Shown here: in pieces, positions 8,384 to 14,483 of the stretch | Layout: each line of letters starts with the position of its first letter | Numbering within the stretch: the stretch's first letter is position 1 | From: CALVUJ01 sp045119835 | Lineage (GTDB): Bacteria > Bacillota_I > Bacilli_A > RFN20 > DUOF01 | Length of the DNA stretch: 16,576 bases | Direction of reading: 5' to 3' | Assembly (NCBI GenBank): GCA_045119835.1 | Contig: JBGVED010000028.1 | Coordinates: forward strand, 1-16,576 | Made by a program: the position numbers and the translations under genes | Notes under the pieces: generated by a model | Told to the model about the DNA's origin: nothing | Database searches by the model: none | The model's input: the letters and a program-made list of their open reading frames with translations, nothing else

Positions 8384-9484
8384 TTAAAAATAAGTAATAT
8401 TGTATCTTTCATATAAGTTGTCAACTATATAGCTGGTGGTTATGTTTTCCCAATTTGATGGGAGAATACCAATATTCTTTAATATGTTATAGGCCTTGTT
8501 TTCATTTACCCATTCTTGGCGGTAGAAATCGTATGCTCTTTTTAGCTCTTCTTTTTGAAGATGATTTTTTCGCAAATCATCCCACACAATAATATCAGCA
8601 TGAATGACTATATCGTTGTTGTTGGTGTATCGTTGCATCATCATTAAGATAAATCCAAGATTTTGCCATATCTTTTTGGTTTGAATATTATTATTGAAAT
8701 CAAATAGTAAGATATTCATGGTGTTAGGATTTTGCTCATCAAAACCTGTAAAATAGAATCCCTGACCAGCAAAATTATTGAGATTATATAATTGCTTGTT
8801 TTTCTCAATATCACTATGATAGGAGTCTGCTTCTGTATCTCTTTGTACTTTTGCCGTACATACGCCAATATCAGTTTCCACCCCAGATTTGGATATTAAA
8901 AATGCTTCCTTCTCATAGATAGCAATTTCTTTGTCTCTATAAAAATAATCAGTAAGAGAATAACCAGTTTGAATACAACAGTCTTCAAATATTTGGTAGA
9001 AAACTGCATTATTTACTTGAGATGATGGAAGAAAGAGATTATTTCCTTGCCAAATTAGATAACCATTGATGTAATCAAGCGTTACTGGTAGCCCTCTTTT
9101 TTCTAAATCAGGAATTACAAAATCCAAGATATAATCAATCTTGAATATCTGCAATTTTAGTTTTGTTTCAGAAAAGCAGAGGGAAGACATATCGCCTGAT
9201 TTTTTTCCTTCAAATTGAGCTCTAGGCCATTTGCTCAGGTAAAGCATAGCAGTTCTTGAAGACCCGGTAACTTTTAAATTGATAAGAAATCCCTTTTGGA
9301 TAAGGTCTGCGATATAAAAATCAATTGTCATCTCATCTATTCCTGATAACTTGTGATATAGTCTTTTTATTTGCTTTCTTAAAGCCATGCTATTTAAAAA
9401 GAAAATAAGAGCAATAAGGTCATTGTATGTAGCAAGTACATGTAGCTTTTGTTCTTCTGTCATTGTGTGTGTTGTATGTTTCAT
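8384..9484 (-). CDS. hypothetical protein with winged-helix-like N-terminus, mobile-element type
   Basis: A 366-residue protein I do not recognise. Residues about 10-80 have the helix-turn-helix-wing rhythm (ALRKQIKRLYHKL, DFYIADLIQKGFLI, then a strand ending MLYLSKW). The long C-terminal part alternates hydrophobic strands and helices (MNILLFDFNNN, IVIHADIIVW) without a catalytic motif I can name. It has a strong GAGGAGG SD eight bases before ATG. It lies 118 nt downstream of the replication-relaxation-like gene, and that gap holds a palindrome flanked by direct repeats that may be its own control site. The N-terminal layout resembles replication-relaxation proteins, so it could be a diverged relative, but that is a guess from layout. 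Confidence 0.75.
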   Translation of the reverse strand: MKHTTHTMTEEQKLHVLATYNDLIALIFFLNSMALRKQIKRLYHKLSGIDEMTIDFYIADLIQKGFLINLKVTGSSRTAMLYLSKWPRAQFEGKKSGDMSSLCFSETKLKLQIFKIDYILDFVIPDLEKRGLPVTLDYINGYLIWQGNNLFLPSSQVNNAVFYQIFEDCCIQTGYSLTDYFYRDKEIAIYEKEAFLISKSGVETDIGVCTAKVQRDTEADSYHSDIEKNKQLYNLNNFAGQGFYFTGFDEQNPNTMNILLFDFNNNIQTKKIWQNLGFILMMMQRYTNNNDIVIHADIIVWDDLRKNHLQKEELKRAYDFYRQEWVNENKAYNILKNIGILPSNWENITTSYIVDNLYERYNITYF

Positions 9485-9505
9485 AAGTAAAACCTCCTCA
9501 AATAA

Positions 9506-9580
9506 TGGTATTTTGTTTTAATTTGTGTCATAAAATGACATAATATTTTATTTGGCTTCATTGTGTGGCATATTGTTTTA
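9506..9580. promoter_or_regulatory. operator-like palindrome flanked by direct repeats
   Basis: TGTCATAAAATGACA (9526-9540) is an inverted repeat with 6-bp arms and a 3-bp centre. It lies between two near-identical 15-mers 60 bp apart, TGGTATTTTGTTTTA (9506-9520) and TGGCATATTGTTTTA (9566-9580). The block sits just upstream of the minus-strand gene that starts at 9484. It could bind one of the winged-helix proteins encoded alongside or act as a small iteron set. No clear promoter boxes were identified. Confidence 0.4.
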
Positions 9581-9602
9581 TGGAATTTTATATTATTTCA
9601 AT

Positions 9603-10220
9603 TTATGTATGAATTATTTGTATGGGAATCCCCATTTTCTCGCAACTTTCTAGCTTGTTGATGATTTCAGCTTTACCATATGAATCAGTCACTATTTCTA
9701 TTGCCTCAAAAGTACCGGAAACATCGGATTTGTAAATGATGTCAGGCATTGATAAGCTATGATTTTGAATACTTTCAAGCAGTTCTTCATATTCATCTTT
9801 TTCCTGTTGGTTGTATAATTCTTGTAATCTTTCAGATAAAAATTCTTCTCTAATATCTCTTTCAGAAATACAGGAGGCAATTTCTGTCTTTGAGAGATTT
9901 GATACTGCATCAGCAACAGCTGCATTATGTTTAGTAGCATGTCCATTTGAAATAAATTTGTCTATGTTGCATTCAGACCTACAAAAACTCTGTCCCTTTG
10001 TAGGGGTAAGCTCATAATATGTTTTTCCAGAAGTACTATGTTTATCTGGAACATAAACTTCTCTGATTAGATTGGCCTGCTTATATGATTTAATTCTGTT
10101 GTCTGAGATATTCATTTTGTGAAAAGTTTCGCGACTACAGGCTCCTGATTTCGCTAATACTCCTATTGCCAATCGGTCTTTAGGATAAATATGTTTTAGT
10201 AGAATGGTCTTATGAGCCAT
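9603..10220 (-). CDS. replication-relaxation family-like protein
   Basis: A 205-residue protein. The N-terminal 90 residues look like a winged-helix domain ending in TYYELTPTKGQSFC, the 'Y.LT..G' wing common in replication-relaxation (Replic_Relax-type) proteins of Firmicutes plasmids and conjugative elements. HATKHNAAVADAV, ISERDIREEF and the C-terminal MPDIIYKSDVSGTFEAIEIV also fit that family, whose C-terminal part has a PD-(D/E)xK-nuclease-like look (PD, then E.IEIV); whether it is catalytic here is unknown. At 205 residues it is on the short side. ATG has GAAGGTGAT about seven bases upstream. It is the first-transcribed gene of the minus-strand group and starts about 70 nt from the large folded element at 10288-10484. 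The family call is moderate; a role in plasmid or element replication or transfer is inferred. Confidence 0.65.
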   Translation of the reverse strand: MAHKTILLKHIYPKDRLAIGVLAKSGACSRETFHKMNISDNRIKSYKQANLIREVYVPDKHSTSGKTYYELTPTKGQSFCRSECNIDKFISNGHATKHNAAVADAVSNLSKTEIASCISERDIREEFLSERLQELYNQQEKDEYEELLESIQNHSLSMPDIIYKSDVSGTFEAIEIVTDSYGKAEIINKLESCEKMGIPIQIIHT

Positions 10221-10287
10221 TTGTTAATCACCTTCTTTTGTTTTATAGCTGTATTTGGTTGAAATTATTATGCTTGTTTGTTTTATG

Positions 10288-10484
10288 TATCTATTCTAAG
10301 TTGGAGATAGAGAGCGGAACGGACCTCCAAAGCTGCATAGGAAGGTAGGGGCTTGTCCCCAAAATAGTATGAGCCTGTGAAATACTATTTTCCTTCCTGT
10401 TTATGCAGCGGAGGCTGAAGTAAAATGCCGCTAGGCATTTTGGTTCAGGTGGAGCTCTCTATACTTTAGTCAAATGAATAGATA
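10288..10484 (+). ncRNA. large branched structured element, candidate ncRNA or origin
   Basis: Almost every base fits nested helices. The outer stem is TATCTATTC (10288-10296) with GAATAGATA (10476-10484). Next is ATAGAGAGC (10307-10315) with GCTCTCTAT (10454-10462). Inside are two arms. Arm A has CCTCC (10324-10328) with GGAGG (10410-10414), GCTGCATA (10332-10339) with TATGCAGC (10402-10409) and GGAAGG (10340-10345) with CCTTCC (10392-10397), then two terminal hairpins: GGGG/CCCC (10348-10360) and AAAATAGTAT (10361-10370) with ATACTATTTT (10382-10391). Arm B has CTGAA (10415-10419) with TTCAG (10444-10448) and AAAATGCC/GGCATTTT (10422-10441, loop GCTA). A T-run (10489-10494) follows on the plus strand, and a weak TTGAAA-16-TTTTAT promoter lies at 10259-10286. 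No open frame fits. The same pairing works in single-stranded DNA, so an origin or transfer site next to the relaxation-like gene is an alternative. I do not match it to a known RNA class. Confidence 0.6.
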
Positions 10485-10640
10485 GATATTTTTTAGTTAA
10501 GGTAACCTGTTTTTAGTAGAGGCATTGAAATTGTAAAGCCTTAAGGGAGAAGATATTATATTATAGATATGAGATGGATTTTTATAACTGAAATTAGTAG
10601 AAAATAGCTATTTTATAAGAAAAATGTATGGTTTTACCGA

Positions 10641-10646
10641 TATAAT
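10641..10646 (+). promoter_or_regulatory. possible -10 box for the 517-residue gene
   Basis: TATAAT lies 47 nt before the start codon of the gene at 10693, in an AT-rich stretch. No good -35 box is found at 16-18 nt spacing, so the assignment is weak. The 10495-10640 stretch otherwise shows only a small AAAATAGCTATTTT hairpin. Confidence 0.3.
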
Positions 10647-10692
10647 ATAAGAGTGTGGATTGCTACACGAATGACTTGGAGGAATATGGTTT

Positions 10693-12246
10693 ATGATAAA
10701 AAACATGATAACCTACGACTGGCAGACAACCAGGAAAAAAGGTATAGAGATTATAGATACTTTTGGAGAATATGGCTCATATTATGTTTATCCAGATAAT
10801 GCGGAAGCAGAGAAAGAACATTACAGTGGTGGAAGTATATTTAATGAAAAAATTGAAAGTGTACTAGATGTTGAAGTGGAGTATGATACTGGTAAGATTG
10901 CTCATAATAAAAGTATGAGAGTGGCGTTTAATGATATGGACCATTCTACTTTCGGTGAAATCAAAAATGAATCTATAGAATCTGTAAGTATAAAGCTTAC
11001 TGGATATTGGGAAAAACATACTCTTTTAGTATCTCCTGACACAGGGGAAGATGATGGAAATACAGATAAGGGATATAGAACAATAAATCCTATTGGAACA
11101 CAAATGGTTGAGTTTTTGAATTTTGATATTGATTCGTATGTTGATGGAAGTTGGAGTATTTCTTATAAAGTTGAAGATGGAGAGCGTATAGCAATAAATG
11201 GTTGGAAATATGAAGAACCGCATAATCTTGACAATATGTATCAAAGACCAGCAATTGCATTGGAAATGCAAATTGGAATGGATACAAATATAAAAGAATT
11301 TCAGCAGGAATATGTTCCATTTTTTATCAGGTGTTTCTATGGACTTATGATTGATTTTGGAGAGTGGAAGTATAATACAGCAGGCATCGAAGGAATTAAG
11401 AAACTTCAGAAAAAATACAGAGAATTATGTGATAGAGTGTTTATATCAGATGCTGAGGGAGATTCTCTTTGGGAAAGATATTGCAGGGTTCATGAAATTT
11501 CAGATGAATCAGAAGATGTGATAAAATGCATAAGGAAAAATTGTAAAAAGAATGCAGAAACAGGTGCTAAATGGTTGAAAGAACTTGATGTAGATACATC
11601 ACCACACACTATAGAGATGCTTGACGGACTGTTAGGTGCTGAATTTGATGCCATGCTTTATAAAGATGTGAATCTGAAAAAATGTGCAAATTGTGGTGAT
11701 TATTTTATCGCTAATAAGTCAGATGCCCAGTTCTGCAAAAAGAAATACACCTTAGAAAGCTATTATCTTAGAAAAGAGGATATGGATAAGGAGAAAGAGG
11801 CAGATAGAAGATATAAACTTGGAATTGAAGATGATACACTAAAAGATAGGATAGTTATGCCAACGGTTTCATTTTGTGATGATTCAGTACATATGATAAA
11901 ACAGTTCAATAAAAAATGGGGAGAACATCCAATTTTATATGCTTCATTAAGAGAAAAGAACAGACTGCGTCATTTTATTGAGGCTAATCTTTCAGATTTA
12001 CACGAGTTGAAATTGGTATATAAACTAGGGGATTCAGATAGTGGTCCACTTGCTAAGGCAATCAAGGTTAATCAAGAAAGTTATGTAGTAAAATATGATG
12101 AAGCTCTTAAAGAATCTAAGGAAAAGGCGGATGAAGTATTACAGGAATATGATAACCATTTAATAGAAGCTGTTAATTGTTTTATAAAAGAGAATGCTCC
12201 AAAATCAAAGTTAGATTTTACAAGAAAAAAAGCATATAAAGAGTAA
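10693..12246 (+). CDS. hypothetical protein with partial zinc-ribbon motif
   Basis: A 517-residue soluble protein of unknown function. The first 250 residues are beta-rich and acidic with no motif I recognise. At C331-A-N-C334-G, followed by FC348, there is a zinc-ribbon-like block (CxxCGxxF...FC) of the kind seen in several uncharacterised Firmicutes families such as DUF6076-type proteins. The fourth ligand expected after it is missing: the run continues KKKYTLESYYLRK without a cysteine, so metal binding may be lost or completed by another residue. The C-terminal part is charged and helical (residues about 360-517) and could bind nucleic acid or a partner. GGAGGAA (10678-10684) precedes ATG by about eight bases. 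A strong terminator follows. It stands alone between two non-coding elements and is separated from them by its own signals. Confidence 0.8.
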   Translation: MIKNMITYDWQTTRKKGIEIIDTFGEYGSYYVYPDNAEAEKEHYSGGSIFNEKIESVLDVEVEYDTGKIAHNKSMRVAFNDMDHSTFGEIKNESIESVSIKLTGYWEKHTLLVSPDTGEDDGNTDKGYRTINPIGTQMVEFLNFDIDSYVDGSWSISYKVEDGERIAINGWKYEEPHNLDNMYQRPAIALEMQIGMDTNIKEFQQEYVPFFIRCFYGLMIDFGEWKYNTAGIEGIKKLQKKYRELCDRVFISDAEGDSLWERYCRVHEISDESEDVIKCIRKNCKKNAETGAKWLKELDVDTSPHTIEMLDGLLGAEFDAMLYKDVNLKKCANCGDYFIANKSDAQFCKKKYTLESYYLRKEDMDKEKEADRRYKLGIEDDTLKDRIVMPTVSFCDDSVHMIKQFNKKWGEHPILYASLREKNRLRHFIEANLSDLHELKLVYKLGDSDSGPLAKAIKVNQESYVVKYDEALKESKEKADEVLQEYDNHLIEAVNCFIKENAPKSKLDFTRKKAYKE

Positions 12247-12266
12247 GCGTTCTAAGAAAGTGAAAG

Positions 12267-12299
12267 CAGGAATTTCAGAAATGAGATTCCTGTTTTTTT
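12267..12299 (+). terminator. rho-independent terminator after the 517-residue gene
   Basis: CAGGAAT (12267-12273) pairs with ATTCCTG (12286-12292) and is followed directly by seven T residues (12293-12299). It ends the transcript of the preceding gene before the repeat array starts. Confidence 0.88.
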
Positions 12300-12314
12300 G
12301 CGCTCAATTGGAGA

Positions 12315-12620
12315 TGCAAAATCACCAAGAACCTAAAAAAGAGTGGATTTATGAAATAATACTTTCGTAAGGAAAAAAGAAAACAAAGATATAAAGTGCA
12401 AAATCGCTAAGAACCTTGGAAAAGCGAAAATTATGAAATAATAGCATTGTAAGGAACAAAAAAGCAAAGACAGAAAAGTGCATAATTACTAAGAACCGAT
12501 GAATGGTTGGAATTATGAAATAATGTCTTTGTAAGGAAGAAAAACCAAAGATTGGAAAGTGCATAATCGCTAAGAACGGAGCTAGGAGCTTTTTTATAGG
12601 ATAATGACATTGTAATAAAG
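12315..12620 (+). repeat. four tandem copies of a degenerate 82-nt repeat
   Basis: Copies begin with TGCAWAATCRCYAAGAAC at 12315, 12397, 12479 and 12560, giving periods of 82, 82 and 81. Each has a variable middle of about 15 nt, then a TTAT-loop-ATAA hairpin (GAA loop in copies 1-3, AGG in copy 4), then nCwTTGTAAGGA and an A-rich tail with CAAAGA. In copy 4 the hairpin arms are kept though the loop has changed, which favours structure over a mini reading frame. A fifth diverged copy starts at 14113. The array fills the gap between a terminator and the leader of the methyltransferase gene. No open reading frame runs through it. It is not a CRISPR: there is no constant repeat/unique spacer pattern. 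Function unknown; it could be a tandem small-RNA or protein-binding array. Confidence 0.8.
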
Positions 12621-12725
12621 ATGAAGCGTAGGAAAGGAGGTGATGCTTATGTAGTTTATGCGAGAACTTTTCAGAAAAAGGTATTACCTATCAAATTGCA
12701 GGTAATAGAGCACATTGATAACTGA
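12621..12725 (+). CDS. possible 34-residue peptide upstream of the methyltransferase
   Basis: An open frame of 34 codons begins MKRRKGGDAY and ends KLQVIEHIDN, then TGA. The composition is plausible for a small basic protein. The ATG has no SD site, because the repeat's TAAGGA has become TAATAAA here. A perfect SD, AAAGGAGGTGAT (12633-12644), lies inside the frame and instead points at a start-stop ATGTAG at 12649. The last five codons overlap the leader sequence shared with position 62. It may be a real small gene, a relic, or a leader peptide; I do not recognise it. Confidence 0.3.
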   Translation: MKRRKGGDAYVVYARTFQKKVLPIKLQVIEHIDN

Positions 12726-12870
12726 ATAAAAAATTCAAGTGATGAAATTTGTTTGACACAGTGGTGGAAGAGTTGGTAAGAGCATCCGATTTATTTCGGT
12801 CCTCCAGATGAATCATCAGTAGGGTGTTTAAGCCTTGGATTATCAACACGGTTCAAAAAGAACTCGTGCA
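12682..12870 (+). promoter_or_regulatory. structured 5' leader of the methyltransferase gene, with tRNA-like part
   Basis: Three elements are visible. First, TATTACCT (12682-12689) pairs with AGGTAATA (12700-12707). Second, the boxA-like run ACATTGATAACTGAATA (12712-12728) follows, and its TTGATAA can pair with TTATCAA at about 12840. Third, the enclosed stretch from about 12757 resembles a decayed tRNA: a GAGTTGGTAAGAGC D-arm-like run, then CCGA/TCGG around a 6-base loop, then a GATG/CATC hairpin. A final hairpin, CACGGTTC-AAAAA-GAAC-T-CGTG, ends about 10 nt before the SD of the methyltransferase gene. The D-stem does not pair and there is no proper T-arm, so it is not a working tRNA. A cis-acting regulatory RNA is the best reading. 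Confidence 0.45.
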
Positions 12871-12893
12871 AAAAATTCAAGGAGGACATGATT

Positions 12894-14054
12894 ATGACAA
12901 AAGAAGTAATCAAAAATTTTGCAACCACAGCTGATGGAGAGCAGACATCATCACAAAACTTATTATCTGGGTTTGGTGGGAAACCTAAAAAGAAAATCAC
13001 AGTTATTGAAACCTGTGCAGGTTATGGAACAACAAGACTTGCATTAATGGAAATGGCAAAGCAATTGGGATTAGATGTGGAGTTTGACTTTGTTGCAATC
13101 AGTGAGATTGATAAAACTGCTATTGCAGCTTATGAAAAGCTACATGGAGAAACTCTTAATCTTGGAGATATTACCAAGGTTGATTTTAGTAAATGGCCAT
13201 GTGATATTTTATCCTTTACTTTTCCATGCCAGAGCATAAGCCAGGCAAACAACAAAAAGACAGGTACTGGATTTGAAGAAAATGCAAATTCAAAGTCAGC
13301 AATTGTATGGTCACTTAAAAATATTTTAAGTGATATGCCATATAAGCCAAGATTGATTCTTTTTGAAAATGTAAAAGCAATTCTGAATAAAAAGAATAAA
13401 CCAACCTTGGATAAACTTGTAGCATTTCTTGAAAGTGAAGGTTATTCGGTAGCATATAAAAATCTAGATAGTCAGTTTTATAGTAGTATTCCACAACATA
13501 GAGAAAGAGTTTTTATTCTCGCAACATTAGGCGAAGATGTAGGATTTGAATGGCCTAAACCAGTGCCACTTAAATTTGAGTTGAAGGATATTTTGGAAAA
13601 AAATCCTGATGAAAAGTTCTATATCACAGATGTGGCAAGAAGTGGATTCTTAAAGAGAGCATTAGAAAAAGATTATGGTATTCGTGTTCATAATCCATCG
13701 AATGCAAAAGTAGCATTTACCATATCAACTAAGTCAGGTGGAAGAAACTATGATAATTTCATTTGGGAACATGACATTTCAGATGACACTTTGATAAAGG
13801 TATCTGCTTCAAAGTTGGATAATTTACCTGTTGCATTAGATGTGATTCAGAATACAAGATTCAGAAAGCTTACACCTGGAGAAGTTATGACCCTTACAGG
13901 ATTAACAAAGGAGCACCAGGAGAAACTAAAAGACTTTTCTCCTGCTCAAATATACAAACTTATGGGAAATGGAATAGTAGTTCCAACTCTCACATCAATC
14001 TTCTGTGAATACTTTAAAAAGTTACAGGAAGATGGAAAATTAGAAGCATTTTAA
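12894..14054 (+). CDS. DNA (cytosine-5) methyltransferase, orphan
   Basis: A C5 methyltransferase that transfers a methyl group from SAM to cytosine in a short DNA site. Motifs in order: I, ETCAGYGTT (39-47, SAM binding); IV, FPCQS with catalytic C112; VI, ENV (158-160); VIII, QHRERVF (from 201); X, GNGIVVPT (from 358). The target-recognition region lies between about 210 and 340 and is short. Length is 386 residues, usual for the family. I start at 12894 rather than the ATG at 12888 because AAGGAGG (12879-12885) is eight bases from the former and two from the latter. No restriction endonuclease gene is next to it, so it is probably a solitary enzyme of a mobile element that protects against host restriction or marks its own DNA. 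The cut-site specificity cannot be read from sequence. Confidence 0.92.
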   Translation: MTKEVIKNFATTADGEQTSSQNLLSGFGGKPKKKITVIETCAGYGTTRLALMEMAKQLGLDVEFDFVAISEIDKTAIAAYEKLHGETLNLGDITKVDFSKWPCDILSFTFPCQSISQANNKKTGTGFEENANSKSAIVWSLKNILSDMPYKPRLILFENVKAILNKKNKPTLDKLVAFLESEGYSVAYKNLDSQFYSSIPQHRERVFILATLGEDVGFEWPKPVPLKFELKDILEKNPDEKFYITDVARSGFLKRALEKDYGIRVHNPSNAKVAFTISTKSGGRNYDNFIWEHDISDDTLIKVSASKLDNLPVALDVIQNTRFRKLTPGEVMTLTGLTKEHQEKLKDFSPAQIYKLMGNGIVVPTLTSIFCEYFKKLQEDGKLEAF

Positions 14055-14074
14055 TTTAAGTAGATTGGTTCTGG

Positions 14075-14095
14075 CACTCTCCAGTTAAAAGAGTG
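14075..14095 (+). terminator. small hairpin after the methyltransferase gene
   Basis: CACTCT (14075-14080) pairs with AGAGTG (14090-14095). No T-run follows, so it is at most a weak terminator or a processing site. Confidence 0.3.
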
Positions 14096-14112
14096 TCAAT
14101 TAAAGAAAAGAG

Positions 14113-14190
14113 TGCAAAATAACTAAGAACAGTGAAAATATGGAAACCTGATAAAATGAATATATCAGATGAAGCAAATAACAAGGAGGA
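14113..14190 (+). repeat. fifth, diverged copy of the 82-nt repeat
   Basis: TGCAAAATAACTAAGAAC matches the conserved head of the four tandem copies at 12315-12620 and is preceded by AAAGAG as they are by AAAG. The middle and tail have diverged; the end carries AACAAGGAGG, which aligns with the repeats' TAAGGA segment and here acts as the SD of the next gene. A 14-codon frame (14156-14200) beginning MNISDEANNK overlaps it and is probably not significant. Confidence 0.6.
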
Positions 14191-14214
14191 AAACAAGTAG
14201 TACAGGATAAAGAG

Positions 14215-14370
14215 ATGGAAATAGAACTGTCTATGGATACGGGAGACATTTTAGATGAATTTTTGTCATTACTTGAATGGGATGTTGATGGGCTGGAGTT
14301 ATTAGAATATTTTTCGGATGTTTCATATATGTGGGAAGTTTGGACATCGGATACAGATATTGTCGATTAG
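14215..14370 (+). CDS. small acidic protein (51 residues)
   Basis: An open frame of 51 codons, MEIELSMDTGDILDEFLSLL and onward to TSDTDIVD, ending in TAG. It is strongly acidic (about a quarter Asp/Glu) with aromatic residues near the end (YMWEVW), and has no motif I recognise. The frame is open further upstream (GTA GTA CAG GAT AAA GAG) and AAGGAGG lies at 14183-14189, about 25 nt before this ATG. A start closer to the SD may therefore be used or may have been lost by mutation of GTG/ATG to GTA. Small acidic proteins beside a methyltransferase in mobile elements sometimes mimic DNA, but this is speculation. Confidence 0.45.
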   Translation: MEIELSMDTGDILDEFLSLLEWDVDGLELLEYFSDVSYMWEVWTSDTDIVD

Positions 14371-14447
14371 AATAATTTTTGTGAAAATTAAGTTTATGCA
14401 AATCAGGATTTTACAATGTAAGAAAGACAAACAAGTAAATTTTGAAC

Positions 14448-14467
14448 CCTCCCCGGAGGTACGAGGG
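14448..14467 (+). promoter_or_regulatory. alternative hairpins ahead of the 273-residue gene
   Basis: The run CCTCCCCGGAGG (14448-14459) can form a CCTC/GAGG hairpin. Alternatively CCCTC (14447-14451) pairs with GAGGG (14463-14467). The two exclude each other. They sit 17-36 nt before the start codon, close to a purine-rich SD, so they could tune translation. Confidence 0.35.
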
Positions 14468-14483
14468 AAGAAAGAAGGGCATT

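Noticed and set aside
12315..12620. CRISPR array
   Set aside because: Period is 82 nt with degenerate copies throughout and no constant repeat/unique spacer alternation; no cas gene is nearby.
12757..12830. Functional tRNA gene
   Set aside because: D-stem does not pair, the anticodon loop would be six bases and there is no T-arm with GTTCRA; kept only as tRNA-like.
12888..12893. ATG at 12888 as methyltransferase start
   Set aside because: Only two bases separate it from AAGGAGG; the ATG at 12894 has normal spacing.
14442..14483. TTG at 14442 as start of the 273-residue gene
   Set aside because: It lies ahead of the hairpin-forming GC-rich run with no SD, while ATG 14484 has one.
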